In this document: in pieces, positions 11,114-22,900 of the stretch
Position numbering within the stretch: the first letter of the stretch is position 1
Layout: each line of letters starts with the position of its first letter
Source: Chrysaora quinquecirrha
Lineage: Eukaryota; Cnidaria; Scyphozoa; Semaeostomeae; Pelagiidae
Assembly (NCBI GenBank): GCA_014526335.1
Contig: JACTAT010000154.1
Location: 328,988 to 392,987 of the forward strand
Direction of reading: 5' to 3'
DNA: 64,000 nucleotides
The notes under the pieces: generated by a model
What the model was told of the DNA's origin: nothing
The model's input: only the letters and a program-made list of their open reading frames with translations
Databases searched by the model: none
Made by a program: the position numbers and the translations under genes

Positions 11114-12158
11114 ATAACACGTAATCTTATGCAGTTTTACTATTTAGTACTCTTTACAATATTGAAGCTGAAGCTAAAAAAGCTCCAAAAATCCCTTGCT
11201 TTAAACAGCTCCAACTTCTCTATTACCCACTCCATTACTTCTCTTGCAAACCATCCGCTCAAAAAGATCCCATTCTTTCCTCGACTTTCTCAAAGTCCTT
11301 GAAAAGGCCTTTCTGGAGCTTTTAGGCCATTATATATTCACCAGACTGTACCAGATTCCTATAGGATACGTGGTTATACATGTGCCGCCCCGGGCTATGA
11401 GCAATTGTTTTGCCCTTTGCCTTGGTTATGCGCCTTGTTTTGTAATACATTATCCAGGTAGCTGGTAACAAGTAGGCTTTTTCGAGTAACTTGCTGCTCT
11501 TTACTTGTTAATTTTGGGTTTGAGTTTAAATATATAACTTTAACGGTGAAGAGCCTATTGATTCTCTTCGATGAATCAAAGAAGAGAGAGGCTTCGAGAA
11601 GGCTTACAGGCGGCATTCAATTTATTTTCACGATATTTTTTGACCTGGGTGTGGAGTGGAGTTTTAGATATGATGCCATATGGTTATATGTTTATTTATC
11701 TGAACTTAAAAATTTAGCCCTTGTTATCGCACCTTGCTAGATTCTCTGCGCCCACGTAAACTACACAGCCTATAGTATTACTCCCCGTCCCCTCCCCCGT
11801 CCCCTTCCCAGAAGTACGAGCAGTTTTCACTGCATATCTGCGACAATAAATGATCATTTTTATTAGAATATATTTAATTCTTCATTTGCTATCAGTATCT
11901 AGATTATAAAACAAGTAGAAAAATTATACAAAATAATCTAAAAAATACGTTTTACGTTTACCTGAAAAATAGATTCATAAAATGCTTAATATGAAAGTTA
12001 TTCAGTCATTGTGTTGTTCTTGCTTGGAAATTAAATATTTCCATGAAGTAGGAAATGTTTTGTTGCTTTTTTTGTGGTCGTATCTCTTCATAAATATGGT
12101 ACACTTGAGGAAAAATCGTTATAAATCCTACAGATGTTTTGAATTTTATAAATCTTAT

Positions 12159-12549
12159 ACACGTAATTTTTTTTATAAGAAACCGGTTTATAAGAAACCT
12201 AGAACTAGATACCCCAAAAGTTAAGAAACTTTTAGAACTAGGAGGAAGGAGTTAAGAAACTTAAGAAATTTTTGTGCCAGCTTTCCAACATACTAATTTC
12301 ACATTTGTGGACATAGTAATCAATTCTCAAGCATTTCCGTGCGATTTCTCGCACTAGCATGGCTAATTCTTTGTAATACAATAAAATCAATAATTTGCTT
12401 GCTATATTCACGTTTTTTTCGTTCTTACTGCAATTTATTTCCATTAAGTTAAGAAACTGTTAAGAAACTTTTAGAACTAAAATTGGGCCAAAAATTAAGA
12501 AAATTTTAGAACTAGGCATCGAGCTAGGTTTCTTATAAAAAAAAACGTG
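12159..12549. mobile_element. Short transposon, GTTTCTTA type
   Basis: Left end ACACG then a T run and ATAAGAAACC; right end GGTTTCTTATAA, an A run and ACGTG. At least seven TAAGAAAC or GTTTCTTA words occur, several paired with TTAGAACTA. The right part lies inside the 2.2 kb duplication. Confidence 0.8.
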
Positions 12550-13169
12550 CAAATCTCTTAAAAATCTCGTGATTTTACTACTGCACATGTCCACACAAGT
12601 TTCAACAAGTTTCAATTTTCCAACTACTGAAGGAAAGTTGTGAGAGACGTGATCTTGGGGAACTTAAGCAAGGCTAATACCGACCAATTATGTATACCAT
12701 CAACCGAACGCCGACTAGCTGTGGCTGCTAACTTATGCCAAGTGTCAACACAACAACAAGTCAGAACTGATAAGAAAAAGTTGATTGCCGTCACGAGGGT
12801 ACACGGGTTGCTCAGTTACTGCGGCATGTGGATAGAACTGGCACATGATATACACGTCATCGCTAATACACATACAAAATGGCTTCTTTCATGCAGGTTT
12901 ACATCACGTGATGCTTGGAAAGATTCTCATTGGCTTCTCGCCAAGAAGGACGTCAGCCTGTAGCGGGAGCATCATGTCGCCTGTGATTGGCGGTAATCAG
13001 TTGGCAAGTAATCGCAGGAGTGGAACAAGTCCAACGTTCTGGAACTTTGTGCAAACTTGTTGCCATCACCTAGGAACTAGTCATAGCGTTCGTGCCAACT
13101 AGTCAGCTGCGATGGTTCCGAAAATTCTTCGACCAGTAGTTTGCAACTAGTTCTGACTATGCGCTATGT

Positions 13170-13530
13170 CCCCGGGGGGTACTTCATTGTTCAGATGACT
13201 AGACGTGCCGCCCAGTTTTTCCAAGCCCTCCCATGTCTACCGATAAATTCTGTTTCTTGTGATACCCATGTATAGAAAAAACAACGAAATCTTTTACCCA
13301 TTTGTACCAATTTAACGCCTGAGGCAACTCTAAATGGGCTCTAAATGCGTCGAAAAGTCATTTGCGATGAAAACTAAAACGCACTTTATATCAAGCCTTA
13401 TAAAGCAATGCATGTCTAAAATGTTATATATATATTTTACTACCCATGTGTAAAGAAATTGGCGCTGAAAAAGTTACCCATTTGGGCGGCACGTCTAGTA
13501 TAACGAACAATGGAAGTACCCCCCCCGGGG
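13170..13530. mobile_element. Element with CCCCGGGGGTAC ends, second copy
   Basis: Duplicate of the element at 743-1101 as part of the direct duplication. It differs by one extra G in the left end and one extra A in an internal run. Confidence 0.7.
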
Positions 13531-13819
13531 CTATGTCGAGATAAGCAGGACTTAAAATCACATGAGTATTAGAATTAAACAAACCAGTAGTATTGAGAAA
13601 ATGAGATGAAATTCGGCGCAGAAAGTAAAAGGAGAGCGTAGCCATGTTCACTGGTTTATCCCTATGATGTCTGTGAGTTATATTGTTTTAGGCATTCAAT
13701 CTGGGGGTAGAAAATTGCGTCTCACTGATCTCGAATTGACAATTAAATAATAATAGATCACTGACCGGAGTTCTTCGTGACGGATTTAACAATCCATTGA
13801 AGTTTTATACTGTATTTCT

Positions 13820-13918
13820 TTATTCATCTAATGCGTTATGCGTCCTTGCTGGAATCGGCGGAGGAGCATCTTTACTTGGAATCGGAGGGGGCGGTCTTTC
13901 TTTCGTTAATACTGGACT
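13820..13918 (-). CDS. Gene A terminal exon: proline-rich tail and stop
   Basis: Acceptor TATGTAG, then 32 codons and TAA, phase 0. Contains RPPPPIPSK and PPPIPAR, which fit class II SH3-binding PxxPx(K/R) motifs. The TAA overlaps an AATAAA hexamer, possibly the polyadenylation signal. An extra copy lies at 1391-1489. Confidence 0.85.
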   Translation of the reverse strand, partial: SPVLTKERPPPPIPSKDAPPPIPARTHNALDE

Positions 13919-16900
13919 CTACATAAGAAACAGCAAAACATCATTATAGGGAAAACTGATCAATATGAATAGCCCATCAAACGATGTTAAAAAAACCCGC
14001 CGCGCACGCTTAGACAAGGGCTGAGCAAAATACCATTCTTTGCACTTTATTCTCACGAAATTCTCACCGTGATGGGCGAAATTTTTGCTGAGAAATAAAT
14101 TACTCTTGCCTGTGAAAATATCTATCATGTTTGATATTTTCTACAATTTGTGCAAAAATCTTCACCACGTGCGGGGGCCATGAGCATTTGCATTACAGAC
14201 ACGAATGACTAATTTTTCAACGAAAGTTGCGCGCATACGGTGATAATTCTGCCAAGCAAAGTGTCACGAATGGTGTATTTCTCATCACATCTCAAAGCGT
14301 GTGTGGCGGGCTTTGGGCGAGTGCTGTTGCAAATTAGCAATGATATAAGAGAAATCGAATCCATGTTTAGTACTTAAGAAAGGTGAAATGCACTGTGACT
14401 GTATTTTCTCGAACAAGCGCCTCCCTCGCATAAGCGCGCCCATCAGGTTGGTCCCAAACATTCCTTTGATAGTGTATGTGCAAGCTCCATAGAGATAGTA
14501 ATAAAGACTTTATTACTATCTCTATGGCAAGCTCTTGATTGCATGAATTAAGACATGATTGCATGACACCATTTTCAAGTTGCTGCAAAGCTTTTCGTCA
14601 GAACTTTCGTTTATTCGTAAATTTTCACATAATTTCTCCGCTTTGAGATCGCATTTTAAATAAGCACTCGAGCACTAAATCGAGGAAATAGGGTGAATTT
14701 AATATCTATATTGTACTATTGTTAGGGGCGCATTAAATTGAATTCATCTGCACATACCAGCAAAACTACCTTTTCGTGTTGACGCTACTCTTTGCCGCTG
14801 CTCGGCAACAATCAAAACAATTTAAGTCAGATCTCTACCAGACCCTGAGACGGTGTACAGGAATACCGTGAGTACAAATTCGTATTAGAAAATATCTTAT
14901 CAATGCATCCAAAACTTTACTGGATCGAAAGAAGAAGTGGTTTTATCTCCTGGTCAAACGTTTTTATTTGCCAAGCATTTCAACAAGTTGAATAGCCAAA
15001 TTTCGCTTATATTCTTCTCAATTTTATTCATCTTCTACGCATCGTTTTGAGATGTTTATCATCTCTTTCCGTGATATCAACGTAGGAAGATATTTGCACA
15101 ATGTACAACTACAGCATATACCAGAAAGGCCTTGCTAAACTAGACAACATTGCCTCTGGACATCTAAAAATAGACAATCTTGCACTAATTTATTCTAGTT
15201 CAGTCACCGTGTCGCAATACCAATTTCTCTCAAAATTTGTTGCACTTCTATTGCAACATGCTCAAACATTTGTGCGACATTTGGCATGTTGCGCTTATGT
15301 ATGCTAGTTTAGCCACATTGTTGACAGACAATGCAATTCAATCCTTGTGTTGTGTTTTCGCTTGTCAAAACATGATTTCATCTAGGATTGTGTCCAGTTC
15401 ACCCACAAAAATAGGCAAATACTGCAAGTAATTAACAATGAATGAATAGTCACTTTTACTTATATTGAATACATAGAGCATAAGAAGAAACTTGATGATA
15501 GACCAGAATAGAAAAAGCCAGCTTAGAGTTTCTGCTGAGTTCTATATTATATCTAACGAGAGCAAAAATCACAGCAACAACATTGGTAACATCTTTTTAT
15601 TCATCGGCAAAGTCGACAGGTCTGCCCACAGGTTTGGATGTATATGCAACATGATAAAAAATGCAACAAAGTCGGGCGACAATGTTATCTAGCTTAGAGC
15701 CTGTTCATATGGAGGCGAGCCAGCCCGCTTGCCGGGCTAGCCCGGTCACCGAGAGAAATTTCAAGTTCTGTTCATGTGGAATAATTCTGGCCCGCCTACG
15801 GAGACGCAAATTGTGCACTTTGGCAATTTCAAAGCCTTTTGTGGTTTCACACATGCGCTGTTGAAATTATTTCAGCCCGGTTAGCTGGATGGAATGTTCA
15901 TATGAGAATTTTTCAGTCCGCTTGCCGAGATCCAAGCGAGATCTCGCTTACTGGGCCAGCCCGCTTTTTCATATGAACAGATTCTGTATGGTAAATGTAC
16001 GGTAAATGGCGAGATCTCGCTTAGTCGGCCACAACAGGAAAGCAGTAAAACAAGAGTTCCTTACCGGTTGTCTATCTGGAGTATTGGTTGGTTGATTTCT
16101 TGATCTTCGTTCTGGGACAGGGGGTGGGGGCTCAGATGGCAAATCAGACCTAACAAAAAACCATAGTAAGTAGTTGATCTATTTTGATAATGTTGATATA
16201 TCTTCAGCATTTAACTTGAAATGAGAATGAGAGAGAATGCAGTGAAATTTACCTGTCATCACTGCCAAAAAATTCCGTCGTGTTTGACTTGCGCAATACA
16301 GAAACATGCATAGGGCTCGGTGGACCAATACCGAAATCTAACGGCTGTAAAATAAATGAAAAGATAAATGCAAAATTGTTATTAGCAAACAGGCCTGGGC
16401 CCTTGATTTCATTGCTCATTGCATCAAGAGATGTGATTGGGCAGTTTAAAAATTGCCCTTCGTACGAATTTTTTCGGATAGTAGAGTAGTGTGAATCAAA
16501 ATCGGAGCTCGAGTTTTGTCCGGAAAACGTATCCAAATCCGAGCTCCGAATCCGAAGGAAGTGGAAATGGGCCTTTACAAGACATTTTTGCACCTATCCC
16601 ATACCATAGATAATTAAGGCTAGGTAAAGGAACAGCTCAAGGAAAGGGGATATGACAAAGGGAAGGCTTTAGAAGAAGATCAGATCAACAAATATCACTT
16701 CTTGGAAGGCCAAACACCGTTTGTAAAAACTGAATGCCACAACTGAATTGTGACAACCTTGCTGTTTCGACGGTCAGAATACCCAAGTGATTAGCGAGTC
16801 GGAAGCGCAATCTACGACTGTCGGTTCGATTCCCGCCAATGTCAAATTTGCCAAGAAGAGTGAAGAGAGCTCTCTGTAGTACAAGGCAAAAGGAATCACG

Positions 16901-19900
16901 AGGTGTGGTCATATTGAGACCGGAGCCACAGCTTAGATTAGCCATGGTATATTCAGTGCTATGACCCCCTATGCTTAGCGCAGAAACACACAAATTGCGA
17001 AGACAGCAAGTGTGTGAGCCTAAATAATTGTACGCGCTTCAAACAGATTGAGTGTCTGAATAGCGCAAAATCTGGCAACGCGATGTTAGACCACGCGATA
17101 GCAGCACTGAAGCATACACTTTGATTTTAAAACAACCATGGCCCTAAATTTGGTGTCATTTACTAATCAAAGAAAAGTTTAAGGAAAGACGAGAAGATAA
17201 CGTAAAAATACCATAATGACTAAATTGAGATTCGTTAAAAAAGGTATATTTGAACAAAAAACAATACAAAACATAAAGATTTCATTGCCAAAGATAAAGT
17301 TTAATAAGACTTGCATGAAAGCAAATTATAAGGGAACATATAGCAATTTGCTATGTAGAGGATCTGTAACACAGGAGGGAATATAGTTCAACTCTTGTGG
17401 GAATGCCCTCATTTCTCAAACCAATATACAACGGATGAAATATTGTACGAGTAAAACGGATGCGCAAACGTACAGTACATCAAAATTGGTAGGCATGTCC
17501 AAAAATTCCTGAACTACTCCTGCTGATGCCTGCCGGTTATATTTACAATGATTATGAGTAACTTTCCCAAAATAGGGGCCTTGCTCACGGGATGCTCCCA
17601 TTTAGGCCTGACAGGGGTCTATTAAAGGGCGAAAGAAGTCCAAAGCTCAAATCCAAACCATAAACCCCAAATGGTATTGTAAGAAGCTATGAATCATGCC
17701 TTTTGATAGCATCAAGTCCAGCAGTAAAATTTTCTGCAAAACGTTTGTTAACGTTGAAGTAGGAGGGGATGTCTGGGGGCACGCTCTCCCAGAAATTGTT
17801 CAAAATAACAACTCCAGATTAACTTAGATTGGCTTTCTCATATAAGTTTTTGTAAACTATGGTATCTTTAATATAGTATCTATCGTAAACGAACCTTGAA
17901 ATAATGAGTAAGAAGGTTGTAAGGAAAAACAGAAGAAACTTGGTCACTGGCTGTCAGCCCTAAGCATTCAGAACAGAACAACCAAACACCCTAGCCTAAA
18001 CAACCGAATATCCGGAATATTCGAATTTTCGGAGGAGTGGTTGTAGAACTTTGTTTTTATCATAAATTTAATGAACTTTTTGGTAACTTTTCTTTTGGGA
18101 GGACTAGGGGGCAACTGCATGAATGATGGGGGGAATGATAGGGACTAGGGGGCATTTGCCCCCTAGTTACCAAGTTAAATGAGTGCACAGAAGGTTGCAA
18201 ACTACGCTAAAACACCAGGAAATCATATAAAAATGAGAGTAACTACCAAAAATACCTATCAGCTGCAGTATCATTTCTTTATTTCTATAAATTAGGACAT
18301 TCGAAAGTAATTTGGTAAGGCTCTCAAACCAACTGGGACTTTTTTCTGGTCTCCATGGGAGTACCCCCAGAGGCCTGGCTTTAATTTACCTTACCGTTGT
18401 TTTTGCATGGCTGGGGAAAATGAGCTGAAATTTAACTTACCCTTTGAATTGTGATTCCTTGTCTTCTTTTTTCTGTTTCAACATAATGCTCCAATGCAAG
18501 ATAAATGAATTTATACTGAGTCTAAAAAATGAAAAATTACATAATCATTAAAATCAGTTATTGCATAATTGTCGAATATTTGCATAATTGAATAAGGTCC
18601 TTACTTTACTATTTTGCAGAAAGTTTACAGTTTTATAGAATATTTTGTTATAGAATTTGTATCTTTATTTATCTTATAAAAAATTTGGTTGTAAAATTAT
18701 GCAGATGCACGGGCCTACTGTAAACTAGTCGTTTGACTGATGTATCCACCGTGGTTAAAGAATTTAAAGCGAATGAATGAATGAATGAATAAATGAATGG
18801 ACGAATGAGTGAATGAATGAATAAATGAATGAATGAATGAATGAATGAAGCCTACGGCTACTTGCGAAAAGCTTGTTAAGAAAAGCCCCATTACGACAAA
18901 GAGGCAAGAGACACATAAGAATCAAAATATTTCTCGAATGATGTTTTGCTACGGCACTCAGGGCTTCATCTGAGTAAACAAAGCTAATTAGCCTCGAAAT
19001 GCCTTGGTTGAACTTACATGTCACTTAAGTAACTTTTAGCTACCACAGAAGTAACATTTTTCCCTATAGAGTTAGCACTTGGATACCGTAATACCTGATA
19101 CCCCCTTTGGATTGAGCTGCAAAATAGGTTGATCTCAGACATTCCTTTGATAGTGTTGAGGTAAGCTCCTGACAGGATTAGTCAACAGACACCTTTCGCC
19201 AGTTGCTGCACAGTTTAGATCTCAGAGATCATAAAATGAAATAGACTGACAAATATCACGCAGAAGTCAGCCAGCATGTTTAACCCGGGAAGCTTGCCTT
19301 ATACGAAAAGCCACTTATATAGCAGTTCGGCCTATATTACATTTACCTCAATAATTTAGGCACAGCTAGGCTGGCAAGAGCCAAGGGGCTTCTCTCTTTG
19401 GTATACTTTTGATAGTGGTGATCAGATAAGAATTTGATCAACATATTTTTTTTCGTTAGTAATTTGTACGATTACTGTTTTTAGTTCATGAAATTATATA
19501 TATTTTCTGGTAATTTTGGTGACCAAACAAATTTTTCCAGGATAGAGAGGAATGGGATGGGCTTTCAAAAGTAGGAAAAATGCCAGAATATTTTTTCTTA
19601 CACCTTTTCGTAATGTTGCTGAAATTCCGCACAGATCTATTATTTTCACGCAGGCTCTAATGCTTCACTAGGTAAAAATTGTTTCGTAACGCTAGAAATT
19701 CGTAAAACTTCCGCACCGCGATTATCTACGATTCTCACTGGATGCAAATCTCTGAGCTCGTAACGAGCATAAGATAAGATAATCTAAAGACCCCCTGGGA
19801 ATCTGTTGGGTAAACTCAATGCATATGGATTAGCCATCATTCCTCAGCAACTCGCAATGTAAGACAAAGCTGCCCCTCCATTCCTCCCGCAGCGACGGTC

Positions 19901-22900
19901 CCACGACTCTCTACCTTTCAAATAGCGAAGCCTCGCATTCTCCATATCTTAGCCTATTGAAAGGAAGATATGCGGTTATTGAACGATTGCGAAGCCAATT
20001 CTGGAAAATATTCGGACCGAAACATGAGATCGTACAGGACCGAACGTAGTGAGGTCCGTACAAGAAGCTGAGGTCCGAATATTTTCCTGCATTGACCGAG
20101 CAATCGTTCAATAAAGGCTTTATTATATGGTGTTAAAAACATTATAGAATATTTTCGAACTTTGTTGGAGAATGTTTACTCAAAAAACATATTTTGTCAG
20201 TATTTCATTTTCCCATCTCAATCTCTCTCACTTCATCAATGAGAAATTACGTGGCTATATCACGTGGTTATATCAACGCCGGTCAATACGGCTTGTACGG
20301 ACCGGTGAAGAACCAATCAGATTGCGCCGTTGCCGGTCCGAACAGCCGTATTTTCGAACACCATATAATAATAAACCGTTTTTCCTTTAAAGAGCGTCCG
20401 GGGCACATATTGAAATTTTGGAGTTGGATATCGGTGTTGGATGTCATTGTTTTTTTTTGGGGGGGCAACATTCGAGGAGGGTGCTCATTAAATCTTCCAT
20501 CAATTCACTCGATGATCATATGTTATAAAAAGATAGTTTGAAAAAAATACTTATCAAAGTTTAATAAAAAGTTAGATAACGTGTTCATTTCGCGTGGCAT
20601 GGCCTTATAATTGTAGAGCAAAGCTTCAATTACCATGAAGGACGCTAGGCAAGCAAACGTTATAACACAGTACCTATATTTCGAATTTATGCATGAAAAC
20701 GGTTATAAATGGTCATATTTTATTCAATAAATTGGTAATCAATTACAAGTATCATTGTTATATTTCTTATTAGTTAACTTATTTTTGGTCTTTCTGTCAA
20801 GGGGAGCGCTCATTATTTTCCTTAGTTTTTGGACGGCGCTCATTTGATGAGGGAGGGGTGCTCTTTCAAGGGGGGCACATTTGAGGAAATACGGTAATTC
20901 AGAACGAAGGAAAAGCACGGGTAATGGAAACCAGTCTTGACAGTGGCTATTTGCCAGTTGTGATTTCTATAAGCATATGCAAGCTGCATTAATTGTATCG
21001 TATGGTGGAAAATAGCTTAAGTAGGTATACGACAAAAGTTAATTTCTATCAATTGATTTACCATGTTTTTGTAAAATTCCAAGTAGAATATTGATGACTA
21101 TAAATGTTCCTGTTCTACCAATACCAGCACTAACAGTAAAACAGAAAAAAATATTCAGAAATATACATTCAGGGAATGAAATTTATACAGTAAACCCGCA
21201 CATAACTTAAGTTTGAACACAGCATGTTTAGGATCTAATGCGACGAGATGCATACCATAATTACGGTTGAGGATATGAAACGAGGGTTTTAAGCAATTGG
21301 TAGGAAAAGTAAAGCATGGCTAAAGGCTTCGCAGCTTTATCAGGCCCCTGCTTCTCAATGTTCTTAATGCAGTATTTTCCACGGAGTCCATGATAGATTT
21401 TTACCCCAGAACAAATAGTATTTAAACCCCAGTGAGCGATCCGAGTAATTAAGAATCTCTTTGGATAGCAGGCAAAAGTGAGAGTGAGAGTGTTTCTGCT
21501 CTAGGGAGATGATAATATGAGCCGATTAAACCCGTGGTTATATCGACACTGAATTTACTTTAGATGAACTGACTTTTTATTGACTCTTGTTATGATCTTA
21601 TGTTATATACTGATCTGTTGATCAAATGTGATTATGTTATGACAAGTTAATCATGATTCACTTTTGATTATATGTCACTAATATTTTTTCCAGGAATAGC
21701 GATAGTGGCATGAAAAAAGCAATAGCAATTGGCAATGCAAAATAAGTCCCTCAGCGCTGTTTAGCCACCATTGTCTATCAACTGAGATCTGCTGATGCTT
21801 TTCTCATCATAGGGACTACAGAATGATGATTGCCCTTTATATTCCTAGAAAAGGCATTTTTACGTCCCAGAATATGGAAGATGTTATTGCGAGTTTTTCA
21901 TACATTTATGCGTGCAGGCAAAAGTTTCATCATGTTACTTCTTAAGGCGTAAAATCATCAATGAAACATGATCAGTTTGTCTTAACACAAGCCTTGGTAT
22001 CCGCCGATGTTGGGTTGAATTTTTCAAAGTTTTAGTTGTGAAAAGGCTCGGTTCTTCCGAGAAACGATTGGGGAAGTACGCGGAGCCCCTCACTTGATGT
22101 GGTTGATGTTCATAAGTAATTAATTAGGCGATACAGTTATTTGTTCTCCAAAAGAAACCAAACATTCACCCGTGACTTGTGATAAAGTTACTTTCTTTCT
22201 GCAAAATTCTATTTCTTCATGTTGTTTAGCTGATTTGCCACGGCCTAAGGGCCACGTTCTATCAAACCGGACACCTTTTCCCGGCGCTAACTAAAAAACT
22301 ATATCCAGGCCCGTAAAGCAACGGAATTTACCTGCAGTGAACAACAATAGCTCCTGGAACGTTTTCATTCTTGTTACAAAGACAAACATCATGAAGCACT
22401 TCTAGAACTGAACCCGGATCCGGAGGGACACCGTGCTCCGGCCAACCAACATAATGATATTGACTGACTCGCACGCCTCCATTATCAGGCTAAAATAAAA
22501 AGAAGGTGTGTCAATAGACTCAATACATGTCGCCAATAGATTCAATATAAGTCCCACTCTTTGTAAACAGCAACAGCAGTCTTTGGCAACAGCAACAACT
22601 ATTTACTTAAAAAATTGAATTGGATGGCCTAATGCTCAGAGTGCTCAGAGAGGAGCGAAAACTACGACTCATGGAGTCAGTTTAGTACGTCAATTAAGTT
22701 TAGATAATAATACAGCATCCTTGAACCAGAGAACACGCAATCGAATTATTCTCGTATTGCATCCGTCCGTACTATATCTCTCTTATAAACGGGTTCTTGG
22801 TTCAGAAAATAGTTCTGTAGTGCTCAGTTAGAATGGCGTACGTTTCATGACACAATGGTTCTCTCAGGTCCGTGTTCTCTGTACGTAAAACAAAAACTCC

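Larger units (their letters stand above)
12427..14640. repeat. Direct duplication, copy 2 (about 2.2 kb)
   Basis: Nearly identical to 1-2211, offset 12426 at the left and 12429 at the right. This copy adjoins gene A and carries the terminal exon in the expected position. Similarity to copy 1 ends sharply after 14640. Confidence 0.95.

Noticed and set aside
16768..16838. Possible true tRNA gene
   Set aside because: B-box-like sequence is present, but no convincing acceptor stem or cloverleaf; better explained as a SINE remnant.
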